The notes under the pieces are model-generated. The model saw nothing but the letters and a program-made list of their open reading frames with translations, was not told the DNA's origin and ran no database searches. The position numbers were made by a program, and so were the translations under genes. Shown here piece by piece: positions 53,899 to 62,485 of a DNA stretch of 64,000 bases; positions within the stretch are counted from its first letter, which is position 1, and every line of letters starts with the position of its first letter. Origin of the DNA: Streptomyces pristinaespiralis (GTDB lineage: Bacteria > Actinomycetota > Actinomycetes > Streptomycetales > Streptomycetaceae). Location: positions 7,685,501 through 7,749,500 of the forward strand of contig NZ_CP011340.1 of NCBI RefSeq assembly GCF_001278075.1. Direction: 5' to 3'.

Positions 53899-53915
53899 TC
53901 ACCCGGTACAGGTGA
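53899..53915. promoter_or_regulatory. TCACC-N7-GGTGA palindrome, site D
   Basis: TCACC-CGGTACA-GGTGA lies in the gap between the 65-aa gene (start 53817) and the four-helix gene (end 53946). Spacing from the downstream start is about 90 bp, similar to sites B and C. Confidence 0.6.
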
Positions 53916-53945
53916 CCTGTCGGCCCCGGCGCACCGGTGACCGGT

Positions 53946-54467
53946 TCAGTGCGTCAGAGCGATCTTGAGGGTGATGATCAGCAGACCGAGCAGCAGATTG
54001 ACCGAGGCGGTGACGGTCATGAGACGCCGCGAGGCACCGGCCCGGCGCGCCGCGGCCACGGACCAGCCCACCTGCCCCGCCACGGCGACGGACACCGCCA
54101 GCCACAGGGCGCCCTGAACGTCCAGTCCCAGGAGCGGGCTGACGGCCACCCCGACCGCGGGCGGCACAGCCGCCTTGACGATCGGCCACTCCTCGCGGCA
54201 CACCCGCAATATGGTCCGGCGGTCGAGGGACCGCTGCATCAGGCGTGCTCCGAACAGTTGCGCGTGCACGTGCGCGGCCCAGAACACCGCGCTGGTGAGC
54301 AGCAACAGCAGTACCAGCTCCGTGCGCGGGAAGGATCCCAGGGTGCCGGCGCCGATCACCACGGAGGCCGCGAGCATCGATCCGTAGACGCCGCCCGTGT
54401 AGTCGGCACGAGCTCGACGCTCGGTTCTGACTTCTCTGCCGGTGGCGGGGTTGTTGATCCGGGACAC
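53946..54467 (-). CDS. four-helix membrane protein of unknown function (173 aa)
   Basis: GTG 54467 is fixed by GAGGAGG 5 nt upstream; the longer frame back to 54701 is non-coding in style. A short basic cytosolic N-terminus (NPATGREVRTERRARADYTG) precedes helices such as MLAASVVIGAGTLGSFP, ELVLLLLLTSAVFWAAHVHA and, at the end, LLLGLLIITLKIALTH. It resembles uncharacterised integral membrane proteins of streptomycetes. The location in the stress island suggests an envelope role, not a specific function. Confidence 0.8.
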   Translation of the reverse strand: MSRINNPATGREVRTERRARADYTGGVYGSMLAASVVIGAGTLGSFPRTELVLLLLLTSAVFWAAHVHAQLFGARLMQRSLDRRTILRVCREEWPIVKAAVPPAVGVAVSPLLGLDVQGALWLAVSVAVAGQVGWSVAAARRAGASRRLMTVTASVNLLLGLLIITLKIALTH

Positions 54468-54850
54468 CGGTGCCTCCTCGGGCTCAGGGTCTCGTCGCCC
54501 GGCCGGCGCTCTGTCTCGTGCCGGTGGGCAGGGCTCCCGCGGCGGGTCGGCGCGGGTGCCCGGCATCCCTGGGGAACCGAGCCGTTCCCCGGGACGGTCG
54601 GAGCACACCGGTGTGCAACGTGTCCACCTCGCCGATTCGGCCCGGAGCGTCACCGGAACCGGCCGGACAGCGGCCCGCTCGTGCGCTGCCGCCGCTCCCA
54701 TCGCACCTCAAGGACCCCTTCCCGCACCTCACCCGCCAGGGGGGAGGGCCGGCCGTCCCGGCTTTCGCCGGCGCGTTCCGTCCCGGTCTCGGCGGCCAGG
54801 GGCTCCCGAAGGGCTCTGGCCGCCGCTCGCACGCCGTCCCCGAAGCGGGT
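54468..54850. other. 383-bp gap between the four-helix gene and the LAL regulator
   Basis: No gene is supported. It contains a degenerate copy of the island palindrome (TCACC-CGCCAGG-GGGGA, 54729-54745, one mismatch) and a terminator-like hairpin at 54790-54825. Confidence 0.5.
54790..54825. terminator. hairpin downstream of the LAL regulator gene
   Basis: CGGCGGCCAG (54790-54799) and CTGGCCGCCG (54816-54825) form a perfect 10-bp stem around 16 nt, starting 26 bp beyond the stop of the minus-strand gene. Confidence 0.6.
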
Positions 54851-57529
54851 TCACACCAGGCCCAGCTCGCGCGCGCGGCGCACCGCTTCGTTGCGCCGAC
54901 TCACGGCCAGCTTGCGGTAGACGCTCTTGAGGTGGGTCTTCACCGTGTTCACCGACACATAAAGGTCGGCGGCGATCTCCTCGGTCGACATCATCCGGGC
55001 CAGCCGCTCCAGCACGTCGCGCTCGCGGCCACTCAGCTTCTCCGCGACGAGGGGAGGGGGCGGCACGTCGATCGCGGTCGGTCCGCCGCGTCGCGAGGGA
55101 CCGGGCGTGAGCCAGTCCGCGGCCAGTTCATGGAGAGGCTCGGTGGACAGGAGGGGCCGGATCCATGGGCGGGCATCGAGGAACGGTCTTCTGAGCCGCT
55201 CGCGCCGGGCGTCGAGGAGGGCCTGCTCGACGAGCCTGCGGGCGGTGGCCGTGTCCCCTGCCCCCTCCGCGGCCTGGGCCCTGGCCAGCGCTGCCCGAAC
55301 GGTCACAGCCGGGCCGGTCCGGGCCCCGGTGCGGATGCTGTCCAGCAGACCGAGGGCAGCCCCTGGCCGGCCCGCGGCGAGCAGCATCCGCGCGGCTTCC
55401 ACGGCGCACGCCGGCTGGTCGCCGGACACGTCCTGAAGCACCTCGGCGGCCCTCTCGGGCCGTCCCTCTGCCAGGTGCGCGGCGGAGGCGACCACTGCCT
55501 CATGGCCGGCCGCCCAGGGGGAGGCCACGGCGGCGGGGACGGCCGGGTCCCTCGCCTCGACGGCGGCACGTGCGTTGCCGCGAACCAGCAGGAGAAGATC
55601 CTTTGCGATGGCCCGCCCCGCCGCCGTCACCGGATCGTGCACCGCGGAGGGCAGCCGGGCCGTCTCGTCGAGGAGGGCCTGGGCCCGGCCCAGCTCGTCA
55701 CGGTCGACAGCCACGGCGGCCAGCACCAGAAGCCCGATGCCGGAGGCGCTCGGCTGGGGCAGACCGGACCGCTCGGCCTCGGCGGCACCCGCGAGAGCCT
55801 TGCGCTCCGCCCTGCCGATCCAGCCGTTCAGATAGTCGATCAGTGCCAGGTACCCCATCGCTTCCTGACGTGGCAGCGCGGTCGACGATCCGCCGTGACT
55901 GCCGGTCACGGTGGTCAGCGCGGCACGTGCGTCCTCGAAGCGGCCGGCCCACAGGAGCGTGGAGCCCAGATGCGTCATCAGGAGAGCGTTGAATTCGGGA
56001 TGCTTGTCCAGGAGGTGCCCGGGGACCTCCTGCTGGAGCCGATCGGCGGCCGCCGCGGCGTTCTCGGCCCGTTCGGGAGAACCGGTCAGCCGCGCCGCCA
56101 GGGCCTCCAGCAGCGCACAGCTCAGCTGCGCGGCCGCCGTGTCGGGTGCGTCGCAGGAGAGCCGCTCCTTGGCGTGGTGCAGGTGGAACAGTCCGCGCTC
56201 GGTGTCGTACCGGGACAGGTCGCGGGCCGCCCGGACGAGCTCGGGCGCGGGGCCGGTGGCAGCGGGTTCCATCCCGGAGAACAGCTGGTCGAGGCCGTCC
56301 GAGCGCAGGCCGGTGAAGAGTTGTCCGATCGCCAGGTCGTCGACGAGGGCGCCGGCCGTGAAGCCCCAGTTCCCCGAGGCTGCGCCGTGGGCAAGCGTCT
56401 CCGTGAGGGATCCGGAACGGCGCAGCCACTGCGCGGCCCGTCGGTGGAGTTCGGGCTCGATGCCGGGGAGGCAGACCTGCAGATGGGCCCGGAGTATCTC
56501 CCCGAACAGCGGGTGGAGCCGGTACCACGAGTGCCCGAGGTGCTCGACGAACGCGTTCTCGCGATGCAGCTTGACCAGAATGGTCTCGGCGTCGGTCCGT
56601 CGGGTCAGTGCGTTGGCCAGGCCGGGACAGAATCGCTCCAGGACGCTCACGCGCAGCAGGAGGTCCTGCGTCTCCTGTGTCTGCCGCCTGTGCACCTCGG
56701 CCAGGAGGAAGTCCGCGACGGTACTGTGTCCCGCCTCGAACTCCTTCAGATAGACCTCCGGATCGGCGCTGTCGCGCGCCGCGAGGGCGGACAGGCGCAG
56801 ACCGGCGGCCCAGCCCCCCGTGCGGTCCACCAAGGCGCGCCCGGCGTGGAGGGGCAGGCTCAGACCGTGCAGGTCCAGCAGGGCGACGGCCTCCTCGGGG
56901 GTGAAGGCCAGCTCCGCCGCACGGATCTCCGTCAGCTGACCGGCCGCCCGATAACGGTGCAGCGGAAGCAGTGGCTCGGTGCGGGTGACGATGACCAGGC
57001 GCATGCCCTGACCGGAGTGGTGCAGGACGTACTCCAGTTGCTGAGCGATCTCGGGGTCGGTCACGCGGTCGTACTCATCGAGCACCACGACCACCGGCCG
57101 GTCACGCTCGCTCAGACCGGCGGCGAGCGTGGTCAGCAGCTTGCGGGGCACTTGGGCGGCCTCCGCCGGGATCCCTACCGCGCCGGAGAGCGGCGCACCG
57201 CACGCACGCAGAGCCTGGAGGAGGTACGCCCAGAACATCCCGGGGCCACGGTCCCCCGCTTCAGCGGTCAGCCAGGCGACGGGCTGCCGCAGGCCGGCGG
57301 CCCAGTCGGCGGTCAGCAAGGTCTTGCCCGCGCCGGCGGCTCCGTTGACGAGGGTCAAGGGCGTCCGGAGGGCCTGGTCGAGGTGCCGGACGAGGCGTTG
57401 CCGTCGCAGGTAGGTGGCGGGCCTCGTCGGCAGCGCGATCCGTGTGCGCAGAAACGGGTCCCCCAGAGGATCGGTCCCCGGAGCGATCGGACCGGCCGGT
57501 CCCAGAGCGTTCTCGTCGGTTTCTGCCAC
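54851..57529 (-). CDS. LAL/MalT-type LuxR-family ATP-binding regulator
   Basis: This 892-aa STAND-type transcription regulator has Walker A GAAGAGKT (residues 63-70), Walker B-like VVVLDEYDRV and AAA-lid features such as VTRTEPLLPLHRY. A long helical/TPR-like middle follows (about 350-800). The C-terminal LuxR helix-turn-helix has LSGRERDVLERLARMMSTEE and SVNTVKTHLKSVYRKL. GTG 57529 has GAGGAG just upstream. GTG 57544 lies before that Shine-Dalgarno and is rejected. These proteins respond to a small ligand plus ATP. It is the only large regulator inside the stress island and a candidate reader of the TCACC-N7-GGTGA sites, though nothing proves it. Confidence 0.92.
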   Translation of the reverse strand: MAETDENALGPAGPIAPGTDPLGDPFLRTRIALPTRPATYLRRQRLVRHLDQALRTPLTLVNGAAGAGKTLLTADWAAGLRQPVAWLTAEAGDRGPGMFWAYLLQALRACGAPLSGAVGIPAEAAQVPRKLLTTLAAGLSERDRPVVVVLDEYDRVTDPEIAQQLEYVLHHSGQGMRLVIVTRTEPLLPLHRYRAAGQLTEIRAAELAFTPEEAVALLDLHGLSLPLHAGRALVDRTGGWAAGLRLSALAARDSADPEVYLKEFEAGHSTVADFLLAEVHRRQTQETQDLLLRVSVLERFCPGLANALTRRTDAETILVKLHRENAFVEHLGHSWYRLHPLFGEILRAHLQVCLPGIEPELHRRAAQWLRRSGSLTETLAHGAASGNWGFTAGALVDDLAIGQLFTGLRSDGLDQLFSGMEPAATGPAPELVRAARDLSRYDTERGLFHLHHAKERLSCDAPDTAAAQLSCALLEALAARLTGSPERAENAAAAADRLQQEVPGHLLDKHPEFNALLMTHLGSTLLWAGRFEDARAALTTVTGSHGGSSTALPRQEAMGYLALIDYLNGWIGRAERKALAGAAEAERSGLPQPSASGIGLLVLAAVAVDRDELGRAQALLDETARLPSAVHDPVTAAGRAIAKDLLLLVRGNARAAVEARDPAVPAAVASPWAAGHEAVVASAAHLAEGRPERAAEVLQDVSGDQPACAVEAARMLLAAGRPGAALGLLDSIRTGARTGPAVTVRAALARAQAAEGAGDTATARRLVEQALLDARRERLRRPFLDARPWIRPLLSTEPLHELAADWLTPGPSRRGGPTAIDVPPPPLVAEKLSGRERDVLERLARMMSTEEIAADLYVSVNTVKTHLKSVYRKLAVSRRNEAVRRARELGLV

Positions 57530-57688
57530 GGCGCTCCTCACCACTGTCCGTCAGGGTCGTGTCATGGGGTGCGCTCCCTCACTCAGCTTCCCAGCCTTCC
57601 GGCGCCCGCGCGCGGCTTGCCGGGGCCGGGGGCTTGTTCACAGGGATGCGGGATGCGGGAGCGGCCACTGCCCTCAGCTCGGGCCGGG

Positions 57689-58513
57689 TCATCGACGCGC
57701 CGCGGAGCGGCGTTCCTGGTACATGCGGCCGACGACCACTCCGAGGTGGATGACCACTCCCACCGCCACCAGCCAGGACATGATGATCATGACGACGCCG
57801 ATGGGGCCGTACTTCTCGCTGTTCGCCACGATCGCAGCGGAGAAGTAGCGGGCGGAGAAGAGTCCCAGACCCGTCCAGCACACAGCCGTGACAACGGCCG
57901 AGGGCAGGAGCGAGCGCCACGACACGGCGGGCACGAGGAACACGTACATGGTCGCCCACCAGAAGCAGGTCGCCGTGGCGAGACCGAACAGGCCCCGCGA
58001 TGCGGGCGCATCGAGTGATCCGCCTGCCAGGGCCTGCGCGGCACCGTAGGCCAGCAGGAGCGCGAGCCAGCAGAGCTGTGACGGAAGGTCCCGCCAGCCG
58101 CGGCTCGGTACGTCGAAGAGCCTCTGGTACCAGCTTTGCAGGATGCCGGCGACGGCCACGGCACCGAGGAGCAGCATGGCGACGCCCGCCACGGTGAGGG
58201 AGCCCGGTGGCTCCCCTTCCGGGAAGAGTGACGCCACAGCCTGGGCCGCCTGCCGACTCAGTCCCAGCCAGCCGGCGAGCGTCGTGGCGGCGTCACGTCC
58301 GACCGCGGCCGCCAGGACGATGAGGAAGGGGAAGAAGCACAGCAGTGAGAGAGCGGCGAGCTGGAAGGAGTTGCCGAGGAAGTCGAGCGCGGAGAGCCGG
58401 CTCCACAGCGTGCCCGCCCCGCTGTCCCGTGCACGACGGGCGGCGGTCTTCCACTGCCGGTCCGGAAAACCCCTGCCGTGCGCATCTCTGCCCGGCCTGT
58501 CGCGGCCTGTCAT
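57689..58513 (-). CDS. YihY/BrkB-family membrane protein
   Basis: This 274-aa protein has six to seven helices. The YihY features are DFLGNSFQLAALSLLCFFPF, LTVAGVAMLLLGAVAVAGIL and the C-terminal YGPIGVVMIIMSWLVAVGVV followed by IHLG. It was once called ribonuclease BN in error; the true role is unknown and may be envelope-related transport. ATG 58513 is preferred: TTAACT ends 6 nt upstream and could be a leaderless -10. GTG 58555 lacks any ribosome-binding site. It lies upstream of the LAL gene on the same strand. Confidence 0.88.
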   Translation of the reverse strand: MTGRDRPGRDAHGRGFPDRQWKTAARRARDSGAGTLWSRLSALDFLGNSFQLAALSLLCFFPFLIVLAAAVGRDAATTLAGWLGLSRQAAQAVASLFPEGEPPGSLTVAGVAMLLLGAVAVAGILQSWYQRLFDVPSRGWRDLPSQLCWLALLLAYGAAQALAGGSLDAPASRGLFGLATATCFWWATMYVFLVPAVSWRSLLPSAVVTAVCWTGLGLFSARYFSAAIVANSEKYGPIGVVMIIMSWLVAVGVVIHLGVVVGRMYQERRSAARR

Positions 58514-58686
58514 GAATCCAGTTAAGCCCCGGCGGGGTGCGTCCTTCGCATCCACCGGTTCGCCGGGCTCGTCAAAGGGCTGTTCCCCGGAGGCACCTCG
58601 CCGGCCGTCCGCATGTCCGGCACTCCGCGTCTTCGTCCGTCCGGCCCGGCGTCAGGAGGCCGGCAGCCCCGTGGCACGGGCCCTCG

Positions 58687-60183
58687 CTACGGCCGGACGG
58701 TGACGGCCGCCTGCCGGTCCGGGGTGTCCCCGCCGGAGGCCAGCAGCACCGGCCGCTTCGTCCTGTCGCGGGACGGCAGGAACGAGGCCAGCGCCAGACC
58801 GACGAGCACCGCCGCGGTGGCGATCAGGAACGCGATGCGGAAGCCCTGCATGCTGGGCACCTCCACCGTGCCCGCACGCACCGAGGTGTGGGCGAGCACC
58901 ATCCCGATCACCGCGCTGGACACGGAGGTGCCGATCGAGCGCATCAGCGTGTTCAGGCCGTTGGCCGCCCCCGTCTCCGACGGGTCGACGGCGCCCATGA
59001 TGAGTGTGGGGAGGGAGGAGTAGGCGAGGCCGATGCCCGCGCCCACCACCACCGAGATGACGACCGTCTGCCAGGCCGCGCTCATCATCCAGAGCCCCGC
59101 GCCGTAACCGGCGGCGATGATCAGGAGGCCCAGCATCAGCGAGACCTTCGGACCCCGCCGGGCGGAGATCCGCGCGTACAAGGGGGCCACGAACATCATG
59201 GTGACGCCCAGCGGGGCGACGCACAGGCCGGCCACGACCATCGACATCCCCAGACCGTGTCCCGTGGAGCGGGGCAGCTGGAGCAACTGGGGGAGCACCA
59301 GCGTGATGGCGTAGAACGCGACCCCCACCATGATCGAGGCGAGGTTGGTGAGCAGCACCTCGCGCCTGGCGGTGGTCCGCAGGTCGACCAGCGGCGCGGG
59401 GATGCGCAGCTCCCACACGCCCCACAGGCCGAGCACCAGGACGGCGCCGCCGAACAGGCCGAGCGTCGTGGTGGACGCCCACCCCCAGTCGCCGCCCTTG
59501 GTGACGGGCAGCAGGAGCAGGACCAGACCGGCGCTCAGACCCAGGGCCCCGAGCCGGTCGAAACGCCCGGGCGCCCGCAGCGGCGACTCCGGTACGACGA
59601 GCACGGTCAGCAGCATGGACAGCGCACCCAGGCCGGCCGCGGTGAAGAACAGGGCGTGCCAGTCGGCGTGCTGGGCGATCAGCGCCGCCGCGGGGAGCGC
59701 GAGTCCGCCGCCGACGCCGATCGAGGAGCTCATCAGGCCCATGGCGGAACCCAGCCGCCGAGGGGGCAGCAGATCGCGCATGATGCCGATGCCGAGCGGT
59801 ATCGCGCCCATGCCGAACCCCTGGAGCGCCCGTCCGACGATCATGACCACCAGATCGTCGGTGAATCCGCAGACCAGCGAGCCGGCCACCATGACGGCCA
59901 GGCTCGCCAGCAGCATCCGGCGCTTTCCGTACAGATCGCCGAGGCGGCCCATGATCGGCGTCGCCACCGCGCCCGCCAGCAGAGTGGCCGTCAGCACCCA
60001 GGTCGCGTCGGCGGCCGAGGTGGTGAGCAGCGCCGGCAGATCCTTGATCACCGGGACCAGCAGGGTCTGCATCACCGCGACCGCGATGCCCGCGAACGCC
60101 AGGACCGGCACGACGCCCCTGGTTCTGTGCTCGGGAGCGTCCGCGGACGCTCCCGGGGGCTGGTCGGCTGTCGACTGCGGCAT
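58687..60183 (-). CDS. MFS drug/metabolite exporter (14 helices)
   Basis: This 498-aa major-facilitator protein resembles DHA2/EmrB-type exporters. Motif A is GRLGDLYGKRRMLLASLAVM, followed by GRALQGFGMGAIPLGIGIM and a motif-C-like glycine run in SSSIGVGGGLALPAAALIA. ATG 60183 has GGAGG 8 nt upstream. The leader carries a perfect 13-bp inverted repeat 28 bp upstream of the start, so expression is probably regulated at that site. No TetR or MarR gene is adjacent. Substrate unknown. Confidence 0.9.
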   Translation of the reverse strand: MPQSTADQPPGASADAPEHRTRGVVPVLAFAGIAVAVMQTLLVPVIKDLPALLTTSAADATWVLTATLLAGAVATPIMGRLGDLYGKRRMLLASLAVMVAGSLVCGFTDDLVVMIVGRALQGFGMGAIPLGIGIMRDLLPPRRLGSAMGLMSSSIGVGGGLALPAAALIAQHADWHALFFTAAGLGALSMLLTVLVVPESPLRAPGRFDRLGALGLSAGLVLLLLPVTKGGDWGWASTTTLGLFGGAVLVLGLWGVWELRIPAPLVDLRTTARREVLLTNLASIMVGVAFYAITLVLPQLLQLPRSTGHGLGMSMVVAGLCVAPLGVTMMFVAPLYARISARRGPKVSLMLGLLIIAAGYGAGLWMMSAAWQTVVISVVVGAGIGLAYSSLPTLIMGAVDPSETGAANGLNTLMRSIGTSVSSAVIGMVLAHTSVRAGTVEVPSMQGFRIAFLIATAAVLVGLALASFLPSRDRTKRPVLLASGGDTPDRQAAVTVRP

Positions 60184-60648
60184 ACGTGCGGCCTCCGGGC
60201 GGCGGTCGTGGCGGAGCGCCGGGGGTCCGTCCCGGCGCTCCGCTCGATGAAGGCGGCGGGACACGGCGCCCGCCGCCAAGTGTGTGCACAGTGAACCTTC
60301 TCATCGGCCCCCGTATTCCGGGGCCGGCGCATCGGTTCGATGTTCCGGGCGGCGGCGCCTGGGTACCCGGCGTTCCGCACCGCCCCGTGCGCCGGAAGGG
60401 GCATCCGGCCCAGGCCCGGTCGCACCCGCCCGGCCCCCGGGTCACGCTGGAGGAGGGCCCGGGCGGGGTCGCCGGAGGCCATGACGGCGAGGCGCTGGAG
60501 GAAGAGCGATGGGCGTGCCTGACCTGATCCGCCGCCGGGCAGCCCCGCCGCCGCGCGGACCGTCGGGTGAGCCGGCGAGTGCCCGGCGGTACGCCGGGAA
60601 GCAGGAGCAGCACGCACGGGGGACACGTCCCGACAGACAGGAACAACG
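60184..60648. promoter_or_regulatory. 465-bp divergent regulatory gap with a 13-bp inverted repeat at 60211-60243
   Basis: GCGGAGCGCCGGG (60211-60223) and its exact complement (60231-60243) flank a 7-nt loop, close to the start of the MFS gene and in its transcribed or promoter region. No transcript ends here, so this is an operator or attenuator rather than a terminator. The rest of the gap holds no gene that I can support. Confidence 0.6.
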
Positions 60649-61035
60649 GTGAACAGTGCACAGGAATCCGCGACGTCCGTCGTGGTGGCGCTCAGTGGCT
60701 GCTCCCGGGAGGACGCCGACGCGGTCTTCCGGGCCCTGAGCAGGTCCTTCGAATCGGACCGCGCGAGCGACGACACGCCCCAGTACGTCTCGGAGGGCCA
60801 CGCGACCGTGTGGACCGCGACCTTCGACGTGTCCAGCACGCGCAATCCCGCGGAGCCCGTCCGGCTCGCGGCACCCGTGACGGCCGAGCTCCAGGGCGGC
60901 TACTGGGCGGTGGACCAGATGCAGCTGGCGCTCGCCGCCGCCTTCGACATGGTGGAGGAGGGCATGGCCGCGGGCGACCAGGAGAAGGACGTCCAGCTGC
61001 TCCTCAACAGCGGCGTCCATCAGGAAGAGATCTGA
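60649..61035 (+). CDS. hypothetical protein (128 aa)
   Basis: Start GTG 60649 has AGGA 7 nt upstream. The protein is soluble and mixed alpha/beta with an acidic composition: SVVVALSGCSREDADAVFRA, then ALSRSFESDRASDDTPQYVS, and a helical C-terminal half GGYWAVDQMQLALAAAFDMV. It has one Cys and no domain that I recognise. It is the first gene of a forward run with a semialdehyde dehydrogenase 43 bp downstream. Function unknown. Confidence 0.75.
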   Translation: MNSAQESATSVVVALSGCSREDADAVFRALSRSFESDRASDDTPQYVSEGHATVWTATFDVSSTRNPAEPVRLAAPVTAELQGGYWAVDQMQLALAAAFDMVEEGMAAGDQEKDVQLLLNSGVHQEEI

Positions 61036-61078
61036 CAGCGGCCGTCCCGCCGCACGAGAGCCTGAGGAGGAGGCCTTC

Positions 61079-62482
61079 ATGCCCATCGCCACGGTCAACC
61101 CGGCGACCGGCGAGACACTCGAGACGTTCGACGCGCTGGGCCCCGAGGAGATCGAGCGCCGGCTCGACCTCGCCCGCGCCGCCTTCGGCCGGCACCGCAC
61201 CCGGTCCTTCGGCGAGCGCGCCGCCCTGCTGAACCGGGCCGCTGACCTGCTGGACCAGGAACAGCACGACATCGCCCGGGTGATGACGACCGAGATGGGC
61301 AAGCCGATCGGGGCCGCCCGCGCGGAGGCGGCCAAGTGCGCCAAGGCCATGCGGTGGTACGCGGCCCGGGCGGAGGAGCTGCTGGCCGACGAGCACCCGG
61401 CGGCAGGCGACGTCGAGGACTCCGGAGCCGTACGGGCCACGGTCCGCTACCGGCCCCTCGGCGTGGTCCTCGCCGTCATGCCGTGGAACTTCCCGCTCTG
61501 GCAGGTCGTCCGCTTCGCGGCCCCCGCGCTGATGGCGGGAAACGTCGGACTGCTCAAGCACGCCTCCAACGTGCCCCGGACCGCGCTGTACCTGGAGGAC
61601 CTCTTCACCCGCGCCGGATTCCCCGAAGGATGCTTCCAGACGCTGCTCGTCGGCTCCGACGCCATCGAGTCGCTCCTGCGCGACAGCCGTGTGGCGGCAG
61701 CGACGCTGACCGGCAGCGAGGGCGCCGGACGCGCCGTCGCCTCCGTCGCCGGCGACGAGGTCAAGAAGACCGTGCTGGAACTCGGCGGCAGCGACGCGTA
61801 CATCGTCATGCCGTCCGCCGACCTCGGCCGCGCCGTCGGCACCGCCGTGACGGCCCGCGTCCAGAACAACGGCCAGTCCTGCATCGCCGCCAAGCGCTTC
61901 ATCGTGCACGCGGACGTGTACGACGAGTTCTGCGACCGGTTCACGGCCGCGATGAAGGAGCTGACCGTCGGTGACCCGATGGACGAGTCCACCGACGTCG
62001 GGCCGCTCGCCAGCGAGCGGGGCCGAACCGATCTGGAGGAACTCGTCGACGACGCCGTGGGCCACGGCGCCACGGCACGCTGCGGAGGCCGCCGCCCCGG
62101 ACACCTCGACCGCGGCTGGTACTACGAGCCCACCGTCCTGACCGATGTGTCCGACCGGATGCGCATCCACCGGGAGGAGGCGTTCGGCCCCGTGGCGTCC
62201 GTCTACCGGGTGGCCGACGCGCACGAGGCGCTGGCCGTCGCCAACGACAGCCCCTTCGGCCTCAGTTCGAACGCCTGGACACGCGACCGGTCGGAGGTGG
62301 AGCTCTTCTCACAGGACCTCGAGGCGGGCGGCGTGTTCTTCAACGGCATGACCGCCTCCCATCCGGCGCTGCCCTTCGGCGGCGTCAAACGGTCCGGCTA
62401 CGGACGGGAGCTGTCCGGGCACGGCATCCGGGAGTTCTGCAACGTCACGACCCTGTGGCACGGCGAGGAGACGGAGAAGTAG
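61079..62482 (+). CDS. succinate-semialdehyde dehydrogenase-like aldehyde dehydrogenase
   Basis: This 467-aa NAD(P)-dependent aldehyde dehydrogenase is closest in look to bacterial NADP-type succinate-semialdehyde dehydrogenases. Motifs are ANPATG-like VNPATGETLETF, MPWNFPLWQV, general base E234 in VLELGGSD, nucleophile C268 in NNGQSCIAAKR and the late GVKRSGYGRELS. ATG 61079 has GGAGGAGG 5 nt upstream. It would oxidise a (semi)aldehyde to an acid in the cytoplasm. The F420-type oxidoreductase gene begins 3 bp after its stop, so the two are co-transcribed. Exact substrate not proven by sequence. Confidence 0.92.
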   Translation: MPIATVNPATGETLETFDALGPEEIERRLDLARAAFGRHRTRSFGERAALLNRAADLLDQEQHDIARVMTTEMGKPIGAARAEAAKCAKAMRWYAARAEELLADEHPAAGDVEDSGAVRATVRYRPLGVVLAVMPWNFPLWQVVRFAAPALMAGNVGLLKHASNVPRTALYLEDLFTRAGFPEGCFQTLLVGSDAIESLLRDSRVAAATLTGSEGAGRAVASVAGDEVKKTVLELGGSDAYIVMPSADLGRAVGTAVTARVQNNGQSCIAAKRFIVHADVYDEFCDRFTAAMKELTVGDPMDESTDVGPLASERGRTDLEELVDDAVGHGATARCGGRRPGHLDRGWYYEPTVLTDVSDRMRIHREEAFGPVASVYRVADAHEALAVANDSPFGLSSNAWTRDRSEVELFSQDLEAGGVFFNGMTASHPALPFGGVKRSGYGRELSGHGIREFCNVTTLWHGEETEK

Positions 62483-62485
62483 TCC

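Noticed and set aside
57689..58513. Ribonuclease BN assignment
   Set aside because: The YihY family was historically mislabelled; the sequence is a polytopic membrane protein without nuclease motifs.
60186..60527. Forward frame in the divergent gap before the 128-aa gene
   Set aside because: No start signal and Gly/Pro/Arg-rich composition; it crosses the 13-bp inverted repeat.
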